Of a DNA stretch of 64,000 nt, positions 1 through 12,535 are shown in pieces. This DNA comes from Archilochus colubris (taxonomy: Eukaryota; Chordata; Aves; Apodiformes; Trochilidae). The stretch lies in the NCBI GenBank assembly GCA_023079485.1, contig CM041115.1, positions 25,669,505 through 25,733,504 on the forward strand. The letters run 5' to 3'. Numbering within the stretch: the stretch's first letter is position 1; the number at the start of each line of letters is the position of its first letter. The position numbers and the translations under genes are program-made. Below the pieces are notes generated by a model. The model worked only from the letters and a program-made list of their open reading frames with translations. It ran no database searches and was not told the DNA's origin.

Positions 1-3000
1 TGCATAACATTTGATGCTATTTGGCAATAAGAAATGGAATAGTATGGATTAAGTCTAGTATAGAGTAGCAAACCAGGTTGACCATGCCATAACAAGAGAC
101 AGAGTGACAAGCCTGCCTACATTTTATAGCCCTTCCAGTCTGTCCTTCCTTCTCTCACAGAAATGTAATAGTGATTTTAGGTACTGAGGGAGGGAAATGG
201 AGACTGATCAAGAGGTGGGAGTACAGTGTAAGCCTGTGCTGATTAAGACAGTGGGGAGGGCTGCTTTCTAAGTAAAACTTTACAGGGGAACAGAAGGGTT
301 CAAAATCCATGCTTGTGTGGGATTTCTGTTCCTTGGGTCTAACTCACTTTAGCTTTGAAGACCTGGTTCTTGGCAATTTTAAATGTTCTTAGATTATGTT
401 GTTGGGGTTTTTTGGGTGTGTTTTTCCATGTGTGTGGTGGGCTTTTTGTTTTGGTTTGTTTTGGTCTGTTTTTTTGTGTGGGTTTTCTTGTTTTTTGTTG
501 TTTTTTTTTTTTAATAAATCTTAATACGTAACTTTTAATGAGGTCAGAAAAGGTCAAAATATCAAAACAATGTAATTTTAATTTTTTCATGAGTGCAGCT
601 TGAATTTGATCATAGTTAAACAACTATAAATAAGTGAGTTTATTTATAAAATGCTTCAGGCAGTGAAAACTGGTTTTAAGCAAAAAAATGCATAACAAAT
701 CATTGATTGAGAACTTGATTCCCCTGTAGAAGGCAAAATTATTTTTTGAAAATATTCTTTCCATCCACAAGGTTTGAATTCCTCTTGGCTGGAGGATCAA
801 AGTCATTGCAGCATGATAGGAAGGGAAAAGGTTAGGCAAACAGATGTCAATGAAAGCAAATTCTGGAATTACTAATGGGATATATTCTTGGTAATATAAT
901 GGCTAAAACTAGGAAACTTGCAGCTGGACCACATAGTGCTTTTGAAAAATATTAAATGTGATAGTGTTAAGACTCTCAAATTTTTTCTTAATCTTCTTGT
1001 AGTAATGTCTGAACTGTAAGGAAGAAGCAATATTAGATGAAGCTTTACAAGAGGACATGGCTAAAACTGAGAACTTCTTTGTTCCTTTGCCCCATAGAGT
1101 TATTAAAGAACTTCATAAAAAACCTCATAGAGAACGTTGCATCTTAATGAGTTAACATTTTAAAGTGTGATCTCTCAGTACAGCAAATGTAGCCAGAAGG
1201 ACCCAGGAAAGTGATCTAAATTAATTTTTTCCTTCTTAGAACTAGTTGTTTAAAAAACTAGATGATAAATATTTTAGAAAAATGTAAGTAGCAGGACTAC
1301 TGTATCGTTCTGAGTTTTCTTTTCCTTGACAGTTATTTAGAGAAATGGATAATGAAAATGTTGCCACATGTATAGCATAACGTTTGGGCAATACTTTTAC
1401 TCTTTTAGCACTGGTAGCTACATGATGAAAAAGGAAGATTCAGGGAAACTTGGGCAAAAATAACTTGTTAGAAACTGGTAGATCCCATTTGTTTTAATTA
1501 AAAATTCCTCTTCTTTGAGCATTGTACCACATGGAAATAGTACAAACATCCAAGATCCAACTGTAAAGGAAGAAACAATGAATAAATGCCTGGCAAATCT
1601 TATTATGCAGTTAAAGCTATGAAGAAGCACAGGGGTAGGAAATGTTAACTTGAAAAGTTACCCAAAAGACACTGTAAAGGTTTCAGCACTCCAAACTTAT
1701 CTGAAACCCAGTTCCTGTTCTGAAAATTTATACAACATATTCTGTATATGATAAAGGGCTTTCAATCATTGTTCTAGTGTGCTCTTGACAATGATCTCCT
1801 TGAAGTGTTTCCTGGATATGAAACATTATTCTAGAAATGAAACTTTGTCAAACATATTACTTCTGTAATAGGTCTGAAGCAGATACTGAGCTGGAGTAGA
1901 GAAAAATGTAACTGATATGTTTTAAAACACCAGAAGTCCTTGTTATTAGCACAGGAATTTGAGCTGCAGTACTTGCAGGAAACATTTCTAACCTTGTATA
2001 TCCATCAGTTTCCTACTTTGGTGATCTATCAGGGAAAGATTCTTTTATCTGTGTAAAGCTGGTTTCTGTCCTTCGAAAAGGAAATTTTTTTTTCTTGTTT
2101 TGTGTTTATGGGTGTGTTAAGACAAATCAAATATTAAGACAGTTCTAAAAACAGCTTTCACTCTCTGTAAGCTAATTTGACAGCTGGGCATAAAATGTTT
2201 TTGTCAATGTTTTGAGGCCACAAGATGTGGCCTCCTCTTTGAAGAGAACATTGCTTCTGGTGGAAGAAACTGAAAAAGGAAGCATGAAATTTAGTTTTTG
2301 AGGCCAAGGGTGAAGGACAGCAAAAGAAGGAGGCAGGAGCTAATGAGAGAAACTTTTGCTCCTCATGTCTCGATTTTCTGCAAACTCCAGGAGACCTTGA
2401 GGGACAAGGTCAGCTCAGGATGACAAAGACAAATGACAAAGCTGTAAGAAATCTCTAGGGCTAACAAACTTTTAGACACTTTGAATCTTTGCCCATATCT
2501 CCAAACCTCTAGTTAATTCCACTGAATCAAAGGACTGTATGTGAGAAAGCTTTATAATTGTGGTCTTGAAAAGGAGTATAAGTTCACATAAATAGAACAT
2601 ATCTAGGCAAACAGATAACTATAAGTAGCTAGTTATTGTACTGTACTGCTATGTTGACTGTTGTTTGATGTTGTCAGGGTAATTGCTTTAATTAAGGACC
2701 TCTGAATTCCCTCTAACCTCTACCTTATTTTCAGCTGGATAAAGATAAACCTTCTATCAGTGCATAAGTGTCAATTCTTGGAGGCATACAAGAGAAGAAA
2801 CTGCTAGCTACAGCACCTATGTGTGTATCATCATTTGCAGTTTGTTACAGCTATGCTTGGTCTTTGCATATGGCTATTCGTTTATCCCAGAGAGCACATG
2901 AAAAATACATTAGTTCTTTAAACTGATGACTTGTTCTTATACAGACATAGAAATATGCTACTGAGATTTACTGGATTTGCTGTATACAGAGACTTACTAT

Positions 3001-3145
3001 ATTTGCTGTTATTTGCTGTATACTTTTAGGGTTTTATTGTCTCTTTTCTATGCTTCTGGTTCCATCTTGCTATACCTAGCAAACAGAACACATTCTGTCA
3101 TTGTTACCTTCATGATAAGAATCTCTGTTGGCATTATAATCTACC
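1..3145. other. AT-rich unique DNA, no gene seen
   Basis: I see no recognisable coding exon, RNA gene or mobile element here. The open frames are short, AT-biased and match no family I know. The only structure is a strongly T/G-biased low-complexity tract near 398-512, which makes an apparently basic minus-strand open frame that is certainly an artefact of composition. Confidence 0.6.
398..512. repeat. T/G-rich low-complexity tract
   Basis: The plus strand is almost only T and G, in runs such as GGTTTGTTTTGG and TTTTTTGTGTGGG, ending in about twelve T. Read on the minus strand it gives a Lys/Gln/Pro/Thr-rich open frame with no protein meaning. It is most simply a decayed simple repeat or an old poly-A/T tract. 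Confidence 0.7.
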
Positions 3146-3658
3146 CAGTTTTGGGCTCCCCGTTTCAAAGAGACAGGGATCTGCTGGGGAAAGTCCAATG
3201 GAGAGTTATGAGGATGATTAAGGGACTAAATCATCTCTCCTATGAAGGAAGACTGAGAGAACTGAGGCTGCTTAACCTTGAAAAACGAAGGCTGAGAGGG
3301 GTTCTTATTAATGTCTATAAATATCTGAGGGGTGGGTGTCAAGAGGAAGAGGCCAATGTCTTTTCAGTGGTGCCTAATAACAGGAAAAGGAATAATGAGT
3401 TTAAGCTAGAACATAGGAAGTTCCACCTCAACATAAAGAGAAAATTATTTGCTCTGGGAGTGATGGAGCATTGAATAGGCTGCCCAGAGAGCAACCATAG
3501 GGCAGCTGTGGAGTGTCCTTTGATGGTGACTTCCAATACCCACCTGGGTGTGTTCATGTGTGGCCTGCCCTAGGTGATCCTGCTTTGGCGGGTTGGTTGG
3601 ACTAGATGATCTCTAGAGGTCCCTCCCACCCTTTAACATTTTATGATTTTATGATTAT
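3146..3658 (+). mobile_element. CR1 LINE, 5'-truncated 3' end
   Basis: This is the C-terminal end of CR1 ORF2 followed by its 3' untranslated region. The frame at about 3150-3474 carries the typical order seen after the RT thumb: a VQWRVMRMIKGL-like segment, SYEGRLREL, LLNLEKRRLRG and a KLEHRKFHLNIK-like stretch. A stop then falls early, at 3472-3474, before the HWNRLP block that normally follows (partly visible as CTGCCCAGAGAG at 3481). The element ends with GGACTAGATGATCT, CCCTCCCACCCTTTAA and a decayed TTTTATGAT tail at 3640-3658. CR1 is copied by target-primed reverse transcription, so truncation at the 5' side is expected. Inactive. Confidence 0.93.
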
Positions 3659-5710
3659 GTTCTAGAAACAACTTCAGAGTTTTTTTTTTTTTTTAATTAA
3701 ATGTATTTGTTTGGTTTGGTTCTGTTCAATTTTTTTTGTGGTATTTTTTTTTTATATATTTTTCTTGCTTTTTCCAGTAATGACATCAGATATTGATTAC
3801 TCCATTCTCTGGGTGCTTTCTGGAGTGTGCTCTGGATCTTGACTTTGTCTTGTCTTTTTCTGGGTCTTCATGTATGTGCTTTCTCCACCTCTCTATAAAA
3901 AGCCTTTAAACGCTTTATAGATTAACATTATGTAAATGAAAATGTTTATATATATGAAAACTTCATATTACGACATAGATTAAATTGTTTTTACTAATAA
4001 TATCACTTATATTTTGCCACTGTATTCTAAATTACTTTAACTTTCCATAGTAAGAAAGTTGTAAATGGAGGCATTATAATTAAATTTTTTTAAAGGCACA
4101 TTTTCTCAAAGTTAGATAGCTATCAGAAAGGAAATTGTACTATACTTCAAGGATGACTTTCAATCTTAACAATTACATTACCAAATTTCTAATAGATCAC
4201 TAATGTCTCATTTCTTCTAATCTTATATTGCATAAAACAATATATATACTACAGTATTGCTACAGTAATAAAATGGTGATGTTTGATTGATTAAAAATTA
4301 GTCCAAATGCCAGTATGAAATTATGTGGTGAGTAAGCAAGCACCGGAATTTATTTTATTTGAGCTTTGCTGACTGAAAAATTCAAGTGTTAGTCAAAGGT
4401 GCTTAGGTGCTAGTTGTGATGGTTGAGAACAGCAGAAATGGCTATTGTATTAATTTATCTGTGTAAGAAATGGAAGTGGTTATACAAATAATGATGTTTC
4501 CTTCAGGGGAGCAAAGACTATGATGGGTACATTAATTTTCAAAGGAGCTGCCAGCTAAATGGACTGACTTGACTGAAAACCTGTGTTGAAGAAGTCTACC
4601 TGTCTGAGAGTCTTGGGATTGTGCATGGGCTGCATTTTTGAGGTGGTGGGAAGATGGGTGCTGTGAGCAGCAAAGCAGGTTACATACCCTGAAGAACTTG
4701 TGCAGCTTCTCGTTGTAGAACTTTTAAGCAGCACTACAGACAATGAACAACGTATTAAAACTCATACACTGTGCTAAAACAATATTTTTGTATTTTTGCA
4801 AAATGCATAGCATCTTTGAATGCTAGCTCACAAGGGTGAGAATGAAGATAATGAGTCTGGGTTGTCTTTCTTTGGACAGAAAATAGCCAATTTTTCATTC
4901 CTGGAACATTAACACCAGAGAATTTTACCCCGGGCATCACTCTGGTGTCAAAAGATGAACTTTTTAACTATGTATGTAACACTGTCTGCTAATGCACTGC
5001 AGTTTGATAAATGCTCAAATTTTATAACAGCAGCAGGGACTGAAGAGGAGTTTAATAGAGAATGAAAAGGGTGTCCAGTTTAAAATAAGAACAGGACATA
5101 TTTATAGTATCAAATGAAGAAAATCTTACTCCATTTTCCTAAATTCTGTTGTTTTTTAGGTTACATGTAAATTTAGAACCATGAAAATTAAAATGTCATC
5201 TTAAAAATTACATGGAAAAGTAATGAAATTCCTTGAGGTCAGGAAAATCCCTCTTCTCCGCATAATCAGGCAAATTCATTGTGCAATCCAACTTCGCAGT
5301 CTTTTCGAACTCCAGTCATTGCTGTTTCACTGGACAGACTAGAAGATAAAATGTATTACAAATAACAAATAACTTACATGAAAATTAATGTCTCTCTCTT
5401 GAACCCTTATCTTATCATAAGAAAAACATAAGCTGTTGACACCACCACCAAAACTGAATTTGGCTACTTTCAGAAGAAATTTCCCTAAGGACAGAAAAAT
5501 AGACATGTTTATGTGCAAATAAACAAGTGTTGTGGCCAGAGGTTTTAGAATATTCAGCTGGGAGTTAAACTTTCAGGCCTAGAACATAAAACAAAGATGA
5601 ACAATGAGATTGTTCAGTTACTCTTGCTATGATATTATAAATCACTGTCTTTTAGAAGTATGCTATTATTACATGTGAAAAAATCCTAAATAAATTTGTA
5701 AGTCATTGGC
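3659..5710. other. AT-rich unique DNA, T-rich start
   Basis: The stretch begins with T-rich low complexity (about 3680-3775, several runs of 8-16 T), directly downstream of the CR1 tail. The rest is unique AT-rich DNA. I see no gene or recognisable repeat. Confidence 0.55.
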
Positions 5711-6037
5711 TAGCTCTCCAGTACCTGAAGGGGGCCTGCAAGAAAGCTGGGGTAGGACTTTTTCCATGGGTGTGTAGTAAGAGACCAAGGGGTTTAAAAC
5801 TTGAAGAGGGGAAATGTAGATTAGATATAAGCAGGAAATTCTTTACTGAGAGGTTAGTAAGACATTGGAGCAGGTTTCCTAGGGAAGCAGTGGCTGTTCC
5901 CTCCCTGGAAGTGTTCAAGACCAGGCTGGACGGGCTCTTGAGCAGCCTAATCTAGTGGTAGCTGTCGCTGCCCATACTAAGGATGCCAGAACTACATTAT
6001 CTTTAAGGTCCCTTCCAACCGTAATAATTCTATGAAA
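5711..6037 (+). mobile_element. CR1 LINE 3' end
   Basis: This is a short 5'-truncated CR1 copy. It starts in the YLKGAYKKAG-like part of ORF2 (CTGAAGGGGGCCTGCAAGAA) and reads through LKLEEGKCRLDISRKFFTERLVRHWSRFPREAV. It continues through the SLEVFKTRLDGLLSSLI block into the 3' untranslated region (CTAGTGGTAG, CCCTTCCAACC) and ends with a single AATTCTATGA tail at 6025-6034. The frame from 5770 to 5955 is intact, but it is only about 60 codons of a protein of roughly 900-1000 residues. The high similarity to the general CR1 consensus suggests a younger copy than most others here. Confidence 0.95.
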
Positions 6038-7965
6038 TTAATGCCTTTTCTATTATATGTTAAAATATTTAACAATAATTTTAAATGTAACTTACTGTAT
6101 TAATGCAAAAAAACCCCATGAGTATTAGCAGTTACAGTAGAGTTAATGATCTGAAACAATGGGAGTGGAAACCTTATACCACTGAGACATTACAAAAATT
6201 ATAAAAAACTACATAGCTTTTTCCAAATGAAGAGTCATCATAAAATAAACAGTCTGGGTAAATCTGGAAAGGCTATGCAGAACTGTATTGTTCAGAGTAC
6301 AGTACTGCTTGTTCAGAGGAGGTCTTTGTAATAAATTACAGTCTCTGAAAAAAAAATCTATATTTGTCTCAGCAACACTGTGGGATTCACAACTGTTTGT
6401 TTTCCTTTTCCTTTCAATCAATTAATATTTAAAAAGCATGTATTCTAGAGTTACTCTAGCTGTTCAGTTTTGTACCCACCAGGGTATTAGCAACACTATT
6501 GCTAGGTTCAGCATTCCTTTGGTTTATCTATTTTCATCTTTGATATGGGACATCACACTCACTGTGAACCTTAGAAGCTTGCTCAGACACCTTTTGAAGG
6601 AGCAAAGCTCCCTGCTTCTCAGGTCGTTTTGTCTACTTAGGAAGTTAGCCAATAACTTCCCATACAATATTTTATATGAATAAAAGATGTTTGAATAGCT
6701 TACGATTCCCTTGATACTTGCAACAGTCAGGAGTAATGAGGAAACTTAGACCTGTCCATTTGTTATGCAGTTTCTTTATACCTCACATTTTGCATCAGCC
6801 CATTTCTGCACCTTTTCCTTATAATTTCTTACATACATCTGCAGATTGGACAAATACAGGTCATAATTTTGTAAAACCAGAATATAATCCTTCTATGCAA
6901 CTGAACTACACAATGGAGAGTCTCTTAACACAATTTTTTTTTTTTTTTTTCATTTTGATGGCCAGAATAAAGAGGTTTCTAAAGAAAATATCAAAATTAT
7001 GAACTAACAAAATCCCAGGCTAATCTAACACCTATCACTCTGTGATTGGAGCAATGACATGCATGCTTCAAAACAATCTGAACAGAGGATACATTGTACA
7101 AGTAAATCTTCCTGGTTTAGTGGGATACTCAGTTTAATATTATGGACATATATAACAAACATATGCATGATCAAAACACTCATGTAAAGGCATCCTTATC
7201 TTCTGCCTATGTCTTTTTATTCTGTGGTATCCTACTTTTTGAGCAGTCTGTGAATTAAGATAGCAGTCCTGTCTGGCACTGTTCTATGTTTTCATTGTAT
7301 GCCAATTCACTGCTCAGTGAAAAGCAGACACTGGGACTTTGTCACGCATACACAGAATTCAGAGTGGAATATCAAATTTTTAAAATGTCCATAGATTTTT
7401 ACTCTCGACTGTTAGACAGGGAAGACAGTGAGCAGGATTAGATGAAAAGATTACCTTTATAATTGCTTACAATACACAAGATAAACACATTGCAACTAAG
7501 CTGGTGCACATCTAAACAGCTAAAGTAGTGGGGATTTGCCAATGAACTTTTTTTCCAGACTGATCTGTTCACATATGCTCATGCACAGACAAAGGGAATA
7601 GGAGTTAATGGAGTTAAAACTGCTTTCAATTCATTAAAAATTGCTAACTTGATTTACTTTAAAAAAGAGAAAAATCCAGAAGTATCTGCTTGACTGAGAT
7701 TTCATATATTCAGATTTCCTAGTTAATTGTTTCTGAAAACTATTCATGGGATAACATTTTTATCCCTTTGAAGAGCTGAGTTTTTAAGGTTTCCTTTCTG
7801 AGAACTTGAAGGTCATTTGATCTTTGCCACATCTCTGTTCATGGCACAAAGAAGATTTATCTTGTTTTTTATGTTAAAACACAGTCTTAAACACCACAAA
7901 CTTTTGATATAGCAGAAAATATCTTTGTATGCTATTACTATATTACACATAGGAAGGTACAGGAA
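6038..7965. other. AT-rich unique DNA, no gene seen
   Basis: There is a poly-T run at about 6933-6951 and otherwise unique sequence. The open frames at 6438-6683 and 6718-7002 have no recognisable family and their composition fits chance. Confidence 0.55.
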
Positions 7966-8055
7966 GAAGGGCTGGACTTAATAGAGCTAGGTGTATGGTT
8001 GGTATTGATAATCTTAAAGGTCTTTTAAAACCAGAACTGTTCTGTTATTCTGTGG
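7966..8055 (+). mobile_element. CR1 3' terminal fragment
   Basis: This is about 90 bases of the 3' untranslated end of a CR1: GGCTGGACTTAATAGAGCTAG, GATAATCTTAAAGGTCTTTTAAAACC, then a CTGTTATTCTGTGG tail. It is directly followed by the internal part of a second CR1 copy on the same strand, so these are two abutting insertions. Confidence 0.8.
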
Positions 8056-8885
8056 AATTCAGTGCACTCTCACTGATGACGCCAAGATGTTTGGTGCAGT
8101 TGACACACTAGATGGAAGGGATGACAGGCTTGAGAAACGGGTGTATGCCAGCCAGATGAAGGAAAAGTTGAGCAAGGTACTGCACATGGGATGGGGCAAT
8201 CCCAAAAACTGTTGCAGGATGGGCATGGAATGGGTTGAGAACAGTCCTGACTAGAAGCTCTTGCAGATGTTGATTGATGAGGAGGTCAACATGAACCAGC
8301 AATGTGTGCTTGCAGCCCAGAAAGAAAATCCTGAGCTGCATTAAAAGAAGTGCAGCCAAGGTCAAGGGAGGTGATTCTGCTCCTCTACTCCATTCTCATA
8401 AGACCCTCCTGAAGTACTGTGTCCAGTTCTAGAGCCCCCAACAAAGGAAGGACATGAACAGGCTGGAGTGGATGTAAAGAAAGGTCATGAAGATGGTCAG
8501 AAGGTTGGAGCATGTTTCCTATGAAAACAGGCTGGGAAAGTTGAAGTTGTTCAGACTTTAGAAGAGAAGATTCTGGAGAGGTCTTATAGAAGCCTCCAGT
8601 ACCTGAATGGGGCCTAAATGACAGCAAGAGGAGGACATTTTACAAGGGCATCTAGCAATAGTGCAACAGGTAATGTTTTGGAAGTAGAAGAGGGTAGATC
8701 AGACATTAGGAAGAATATTGCCTTGAGAAGCTATGGATGCCCTATCCTTTGAAGTGTTCAAGGAGAGATTGGATGGGACTTTGAGTAACTTAGTCTAGTG
8801 GGAAGTGTCCATGAGCATGCAGTGATGTTGGAACTAGACGATCTTTAATGTCCCTTTCAATCCAGATCAGTCCATGATTCTCTAA
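8056..8885 (+). mobile_element. CR1 LINE, RT motif C to 3' end
   Basis: This 830 bp copy starts just before the RT catalytic motif C region (CACTGATGACGCCAAGATG, equivalent to the FADDTKLGG block). It continues through the VDTLEGRDA-like block, CALAAQKAN, a YSALVRPHLEYCVQ-like block, VQRRATKMIRGLEH, RRLRGDLI and the SLE-FK-RLDGTLSNLVWW block. The last two are disrupted by indels and stops, so no long frame survives. The 3' end runs GATCTTTAATGTCCCTTTCAATCC and then a decayed ATGATTCTCTAATAATAA tail. It is an old inactive copy, and the open frames on the other strand are antisense. Confidence 0.93.
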
Positions 8886-9254
8886 TAATAAGACAAAAAG
8901 TCACAGAAGCTGAAAAATCTTTCAGGAGAAGCAGACTTTAACTCATAATCTGTTCTGTTGTTTCTATACACAAAACAGAGAGAGAACATGTTTAACTTGG
9001 TGTAGGCTGAAGGAGACCAAATAAACAAATTCAACAAAACAAAACAAAAAAATTTTTAGTTTCCCCGTGGATGGCAGCAAGCAAGATTTTACTCTTTTTA
9101 TTTTCATTTTTTCACTGTGAAAGTAGCACTTATGCTACTTATGAAAGCACTTATGAAAGTAGCAAGTTTATGAAGGAAATCAGGAAATTAATTTTTAATA
9201 GATACCGGTAACGGTGTTATCCCTGCATTAAATCTTCTCTTAAAGAGGGCATGG
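8886..9254. other. Short unique spacer with local duplication
   Basis: About 370 bases of AT-rich DNA with no gene. At 9119-9170 the words AAAGTAGCA and ACTTATGAAAG recur two or three times, a small slippage-type duplication. Confidence 0.5.
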
Positions 9255-9515
9255 TCTTAAGCTCTGCCAGGGTAGTTTTAGGTTAGATATTGGGAAGAAA
9301 TGCTTTACAGAGAGGGTGATCAGACATTGGAATGGGCTGCCCAGGGAGGTGGTGGATTCTGTGTCCCTGGAGGTTTTTAAGAAGAGACTGATGTGGCACT
9401 CAGTGCCATGGTCTGGTGACCACAGTGGTAGTGGATTAAAGGTTGGACTTGATAATCTCAGAGGTCCTTTCAAACCTAGTCGATTCTGTGACTCTGTGGT
9501 TCTGTGATTCTGCTC
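9255..9515 (+). mobile_element. CR1 LINE 3' end
   Basis: This is a 5'-truncated CR1 of a subfamily with a different 3' end from its neighbours. It reads [39 protein letters not shown] 3' untranslated region follows that I recall as typical of some CR1 subfamilies: GCACTCAGTGCCATGGTCTGG, GACCACAGTGGTAGTGG, GGTTGGACTTGATAATCTCAGAGGTC. The tail is GATTCTGTGACTCTGTGGTTCTGTGATTCTG. The frame 9316-9507 is open but covers only the last part of ORF2 and the untranslated end. Confidence 0.93.
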
Positions 9516-12500
9516 TGAAGACTGACACTTACTAAACAAAATAGTACTACTTCAAATATTTTAGTGTATTTTCAGGGGCACATATGTGACTAAAGTTGAT
9601 TATGAACCCAAAATTGTTCTCTTTTGGTCTGAAGCTTGAATCTAAATTTTCATATGGACTTTTTTGTCTTCCAAGGGAAGACCCTTGTGGTCAAAGATGA
9701 TTTTTTTTACATCCTTGCATGGCAAAGATCAGCAGGGAATTCATCTCTGTTAAAAGAAAATATTTAGAATTAAATCAGTTGTCCAATGTTTTTACAAATG
9801 TGGTTCAATAGACTACATATAATTTCAAAACCAAAATGATGTAAACAGAAGTATCTGAGAAATCAGCATATGTAGTGTTTCACTTGGGTTCATACAAGAA
9901 GGATCTCTGGGAAAGGTAGAGGCTACTCAAATAACCTATGAAAGAAACATATCTCTTCCCAGGGTCCTAAAGAAAACAATAAAACAAAAAACATAATAGT
10001 GGAAGATTAAAGTACCCAACAAGTATTCTTAAACTGTTGCTTTCTCTCATCTATTTTGGTCTTCTCACAAACATTCTTCATAGTAAAAAGAGATTCTTAC
10101 ATCACTGGTTATTACATTGAATCATTGAAATTTCTTGTTACAACAGCACACAGGATTTTTGTGTGCACTCATGAGAAGTGCTCTTTTGATTCTGTGTTAA
10201 TAGATTTCTCCCTCTCTTTGCACTCCTTCAAGATTTACCTGACCTTTTTAGAAGGATGTGAGCATTTTTAAGCCTGATTTCAAAGCACTTTTTGGTCCCA
10301 CCACAGACATGCTTTTAAATATGAGTCTTATAGCTCTATTAAATTTTAAATTTTATGTTCAAGAAGTAAATAGCACCGGAGTGAAAATCCATTGTTTTTC
10401 TAGGTACAAAAGGAGTGTTCTGCTCCAGAGTGTCCAACAAACAGTAAAAAGCACATTTTTAAGACAAGCTAATGTAAGGAGCTGTGTAGTTTATTTGTGG
10501 AACTTGAAACTTGGACATGAAAAGGTACAGCAGATAATATTTTCAAAATTATGCATGCTGAATTTAAGAGAATTTTTAATGCTGTGCAACTAACTGTGAA
10601 TATGACATTTATTCATATGGGTTTAGATACATTTATGCAGGCTTAGGGGCTGCTACCATTAAAACTTCATTTGAAGAATTATATCAGTGAGAAAGAGGTC
10701 ATGTAGTTGTTCTTCATGGATCTCTGTACTGAGAAAGCTGTTCAGAGAGATCTGTCTTTTCTAAGGCAGATATTGACTTTGAGCAATGCTCTCAATCTAT
10801 CAGTAAAAAAATTTGCTCAAAAAAAAAAAAACCAAAACCCACAACAAAAAAGACTGATTGTAATGTGATTGCTGGATTCTTTAAATCTGCCTACTTGTCA
10901 GATTCTTATAATTTTTAAATATGTTTCTTGCTAACAACATAGACGAAAACTGACAACTATTTAGCAAGAATATCTATGTAAATGCTTAAAGCATGTCTGT
11001 TACATGACAGAGTGGACTGTTTCATCTGTCTTACAGTGCACACCATTATAGTGAGCTTTGTGTTGGCAGCAAGCCCTTCAGTGTCCGTAAAACAACATGA
11101 AGTATGGCTCCGAAGTTTGAGCTGCATTACAGGATCAAAATATTCCCCACTCTTGATTATTTTGCAAGCCAGAGCAGTCTCTTATCATGCACTGACAATA
11201 GTTTTATGTGGTAGCAGCACTTTTAATCCCATGATCAGTGTGTTTTTCTCTAGTCCTTGTACTAATCTTGTTCAATCTGCTGCTTGCAGTTGTTTCTAGG
11301 GACTCCAAATGGCTTTTTTTGATCTCCCTGTAACTTTGCGTTGTCTCTTCCTACCTCTGTGTGAGAAAGACACAGTTTATTGCAGATTCTTTCTGAGCTC
11401 ACTTACTTAGCTTTTTCACCAAAGGAGCCACAGTAGACATGGTGTACAGGCATATCTTTTTTCCAATGCTCTCATATTCCCATGAGTGCAATTGGAAACA
11501 TAATGGATGACTGGAAGCGCAAAGTCAGGATTTTTATACCAAGACTAGGATGACTTGCTCTCCAGGCATGGAGGTTGTAGTGAAGGGCATTATGTAACTA
11601 GCTATTTTGTGGGTTTTCAGAAGTCACAGTGCAGTTTCTGTCACAATGATGCCATTTTTGCAAATTAGATAGTAAAGGAACAACACACCTAGCAAGGACA
11701 ACATCAGTTAATTTCTTGCTAGTTGTACTTCATTGTCTGAATTAAATTGAGATCAAGACCTCAGACAGAACGGGAAAAACAGTGTGCCAAAAATTTCCAA
11801 TAAAAGCATCTTTAATTTAAGGACAACAGTGATTCTTAAAATAAATCACTATAAAGCCAATTCCCAGCAGTTCACTTTGCAGCTGTACTTTTAGGGGAAA
11901 CTGAGCATCCTGGGAGGTGTTTGATGGAGTTCTTTTTGCTTTGAAGTTGATGGAATTTTTAGGAGAGGCAAATATACCTTCATTGGCATATGTACACCAA
12001 TAGTGAATGCTAGGGTAGACTGTGTTCTGCTCTGAATGAGAATGGATGATCAGTCATCTAATCTGTGGGTACTGAATGGATTAATTAATGTTTTGTCTTC
12101 TGTTTTTATGGATACATTTGCAAGCTTGGCTCTGAGGCAAGGTTGCAGTTCTGAAGACTGGCCTTTGTCTGCTTCTCACCTGATGAAATTGTGGTCACCC
12201 ACTGAATGTGGTATGGGTAATTAAATGACATTTTCCAAGGAGGTAAGTCTCTATGAACATCTCTGATAATGAAAGGCTCTTTGTTCCTCATAGGATCATC
12301 GTTTAAGGTTTTACTGATTTAATGTAAAAATTCCATCTGTAGCAGTTAATGACAGAGTTACCTTACTTTAGGCAGAATGTGCAGTTAGGTACATATGAGA
12401 TTCCACTTCTGGATTTTCTTTGCCTCAAAAGACAATTTTAAAGTAAATAAAGGTGAGTGAAGCCAAGCTAAGAGTGACTGGAAGGAGATAAGAACTGATA

Positions 12501-12535
12501 AGCAGGTGGAGACACACACACACACTTTCTGAGGA
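9516..12535. other. AT-rich unique DNA, no gene seen
   Basis: There is an A-rich tract near 10815-10850. Open frames at 10258-10593 and 10982-11299 reach 105-111 codons. They have no recognisable domain, and their Phe/Leu/Ser/Lys-heavy composition is what AT-rich random DNA gives. Confidence 0.5.
12512..12525. repeat. (CA)n microsatellite, short
   Basis: Seven AC units, just upstream of the probable LTR that starts near 12536. Confidence 0.85.

Noticed and set aside
339..623. Basic Lys/Pro/Gln-rich minus-strand open frame
   Set aside because: It is the antisense of a T/G-rich low-complexity tract; no domain, and the composition fully explains it.
10258..10593. 111-codon plus-strand open frame
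   Set aside because: No recognisable motif, no splice context, and a composition expected from AT-rich DNA.
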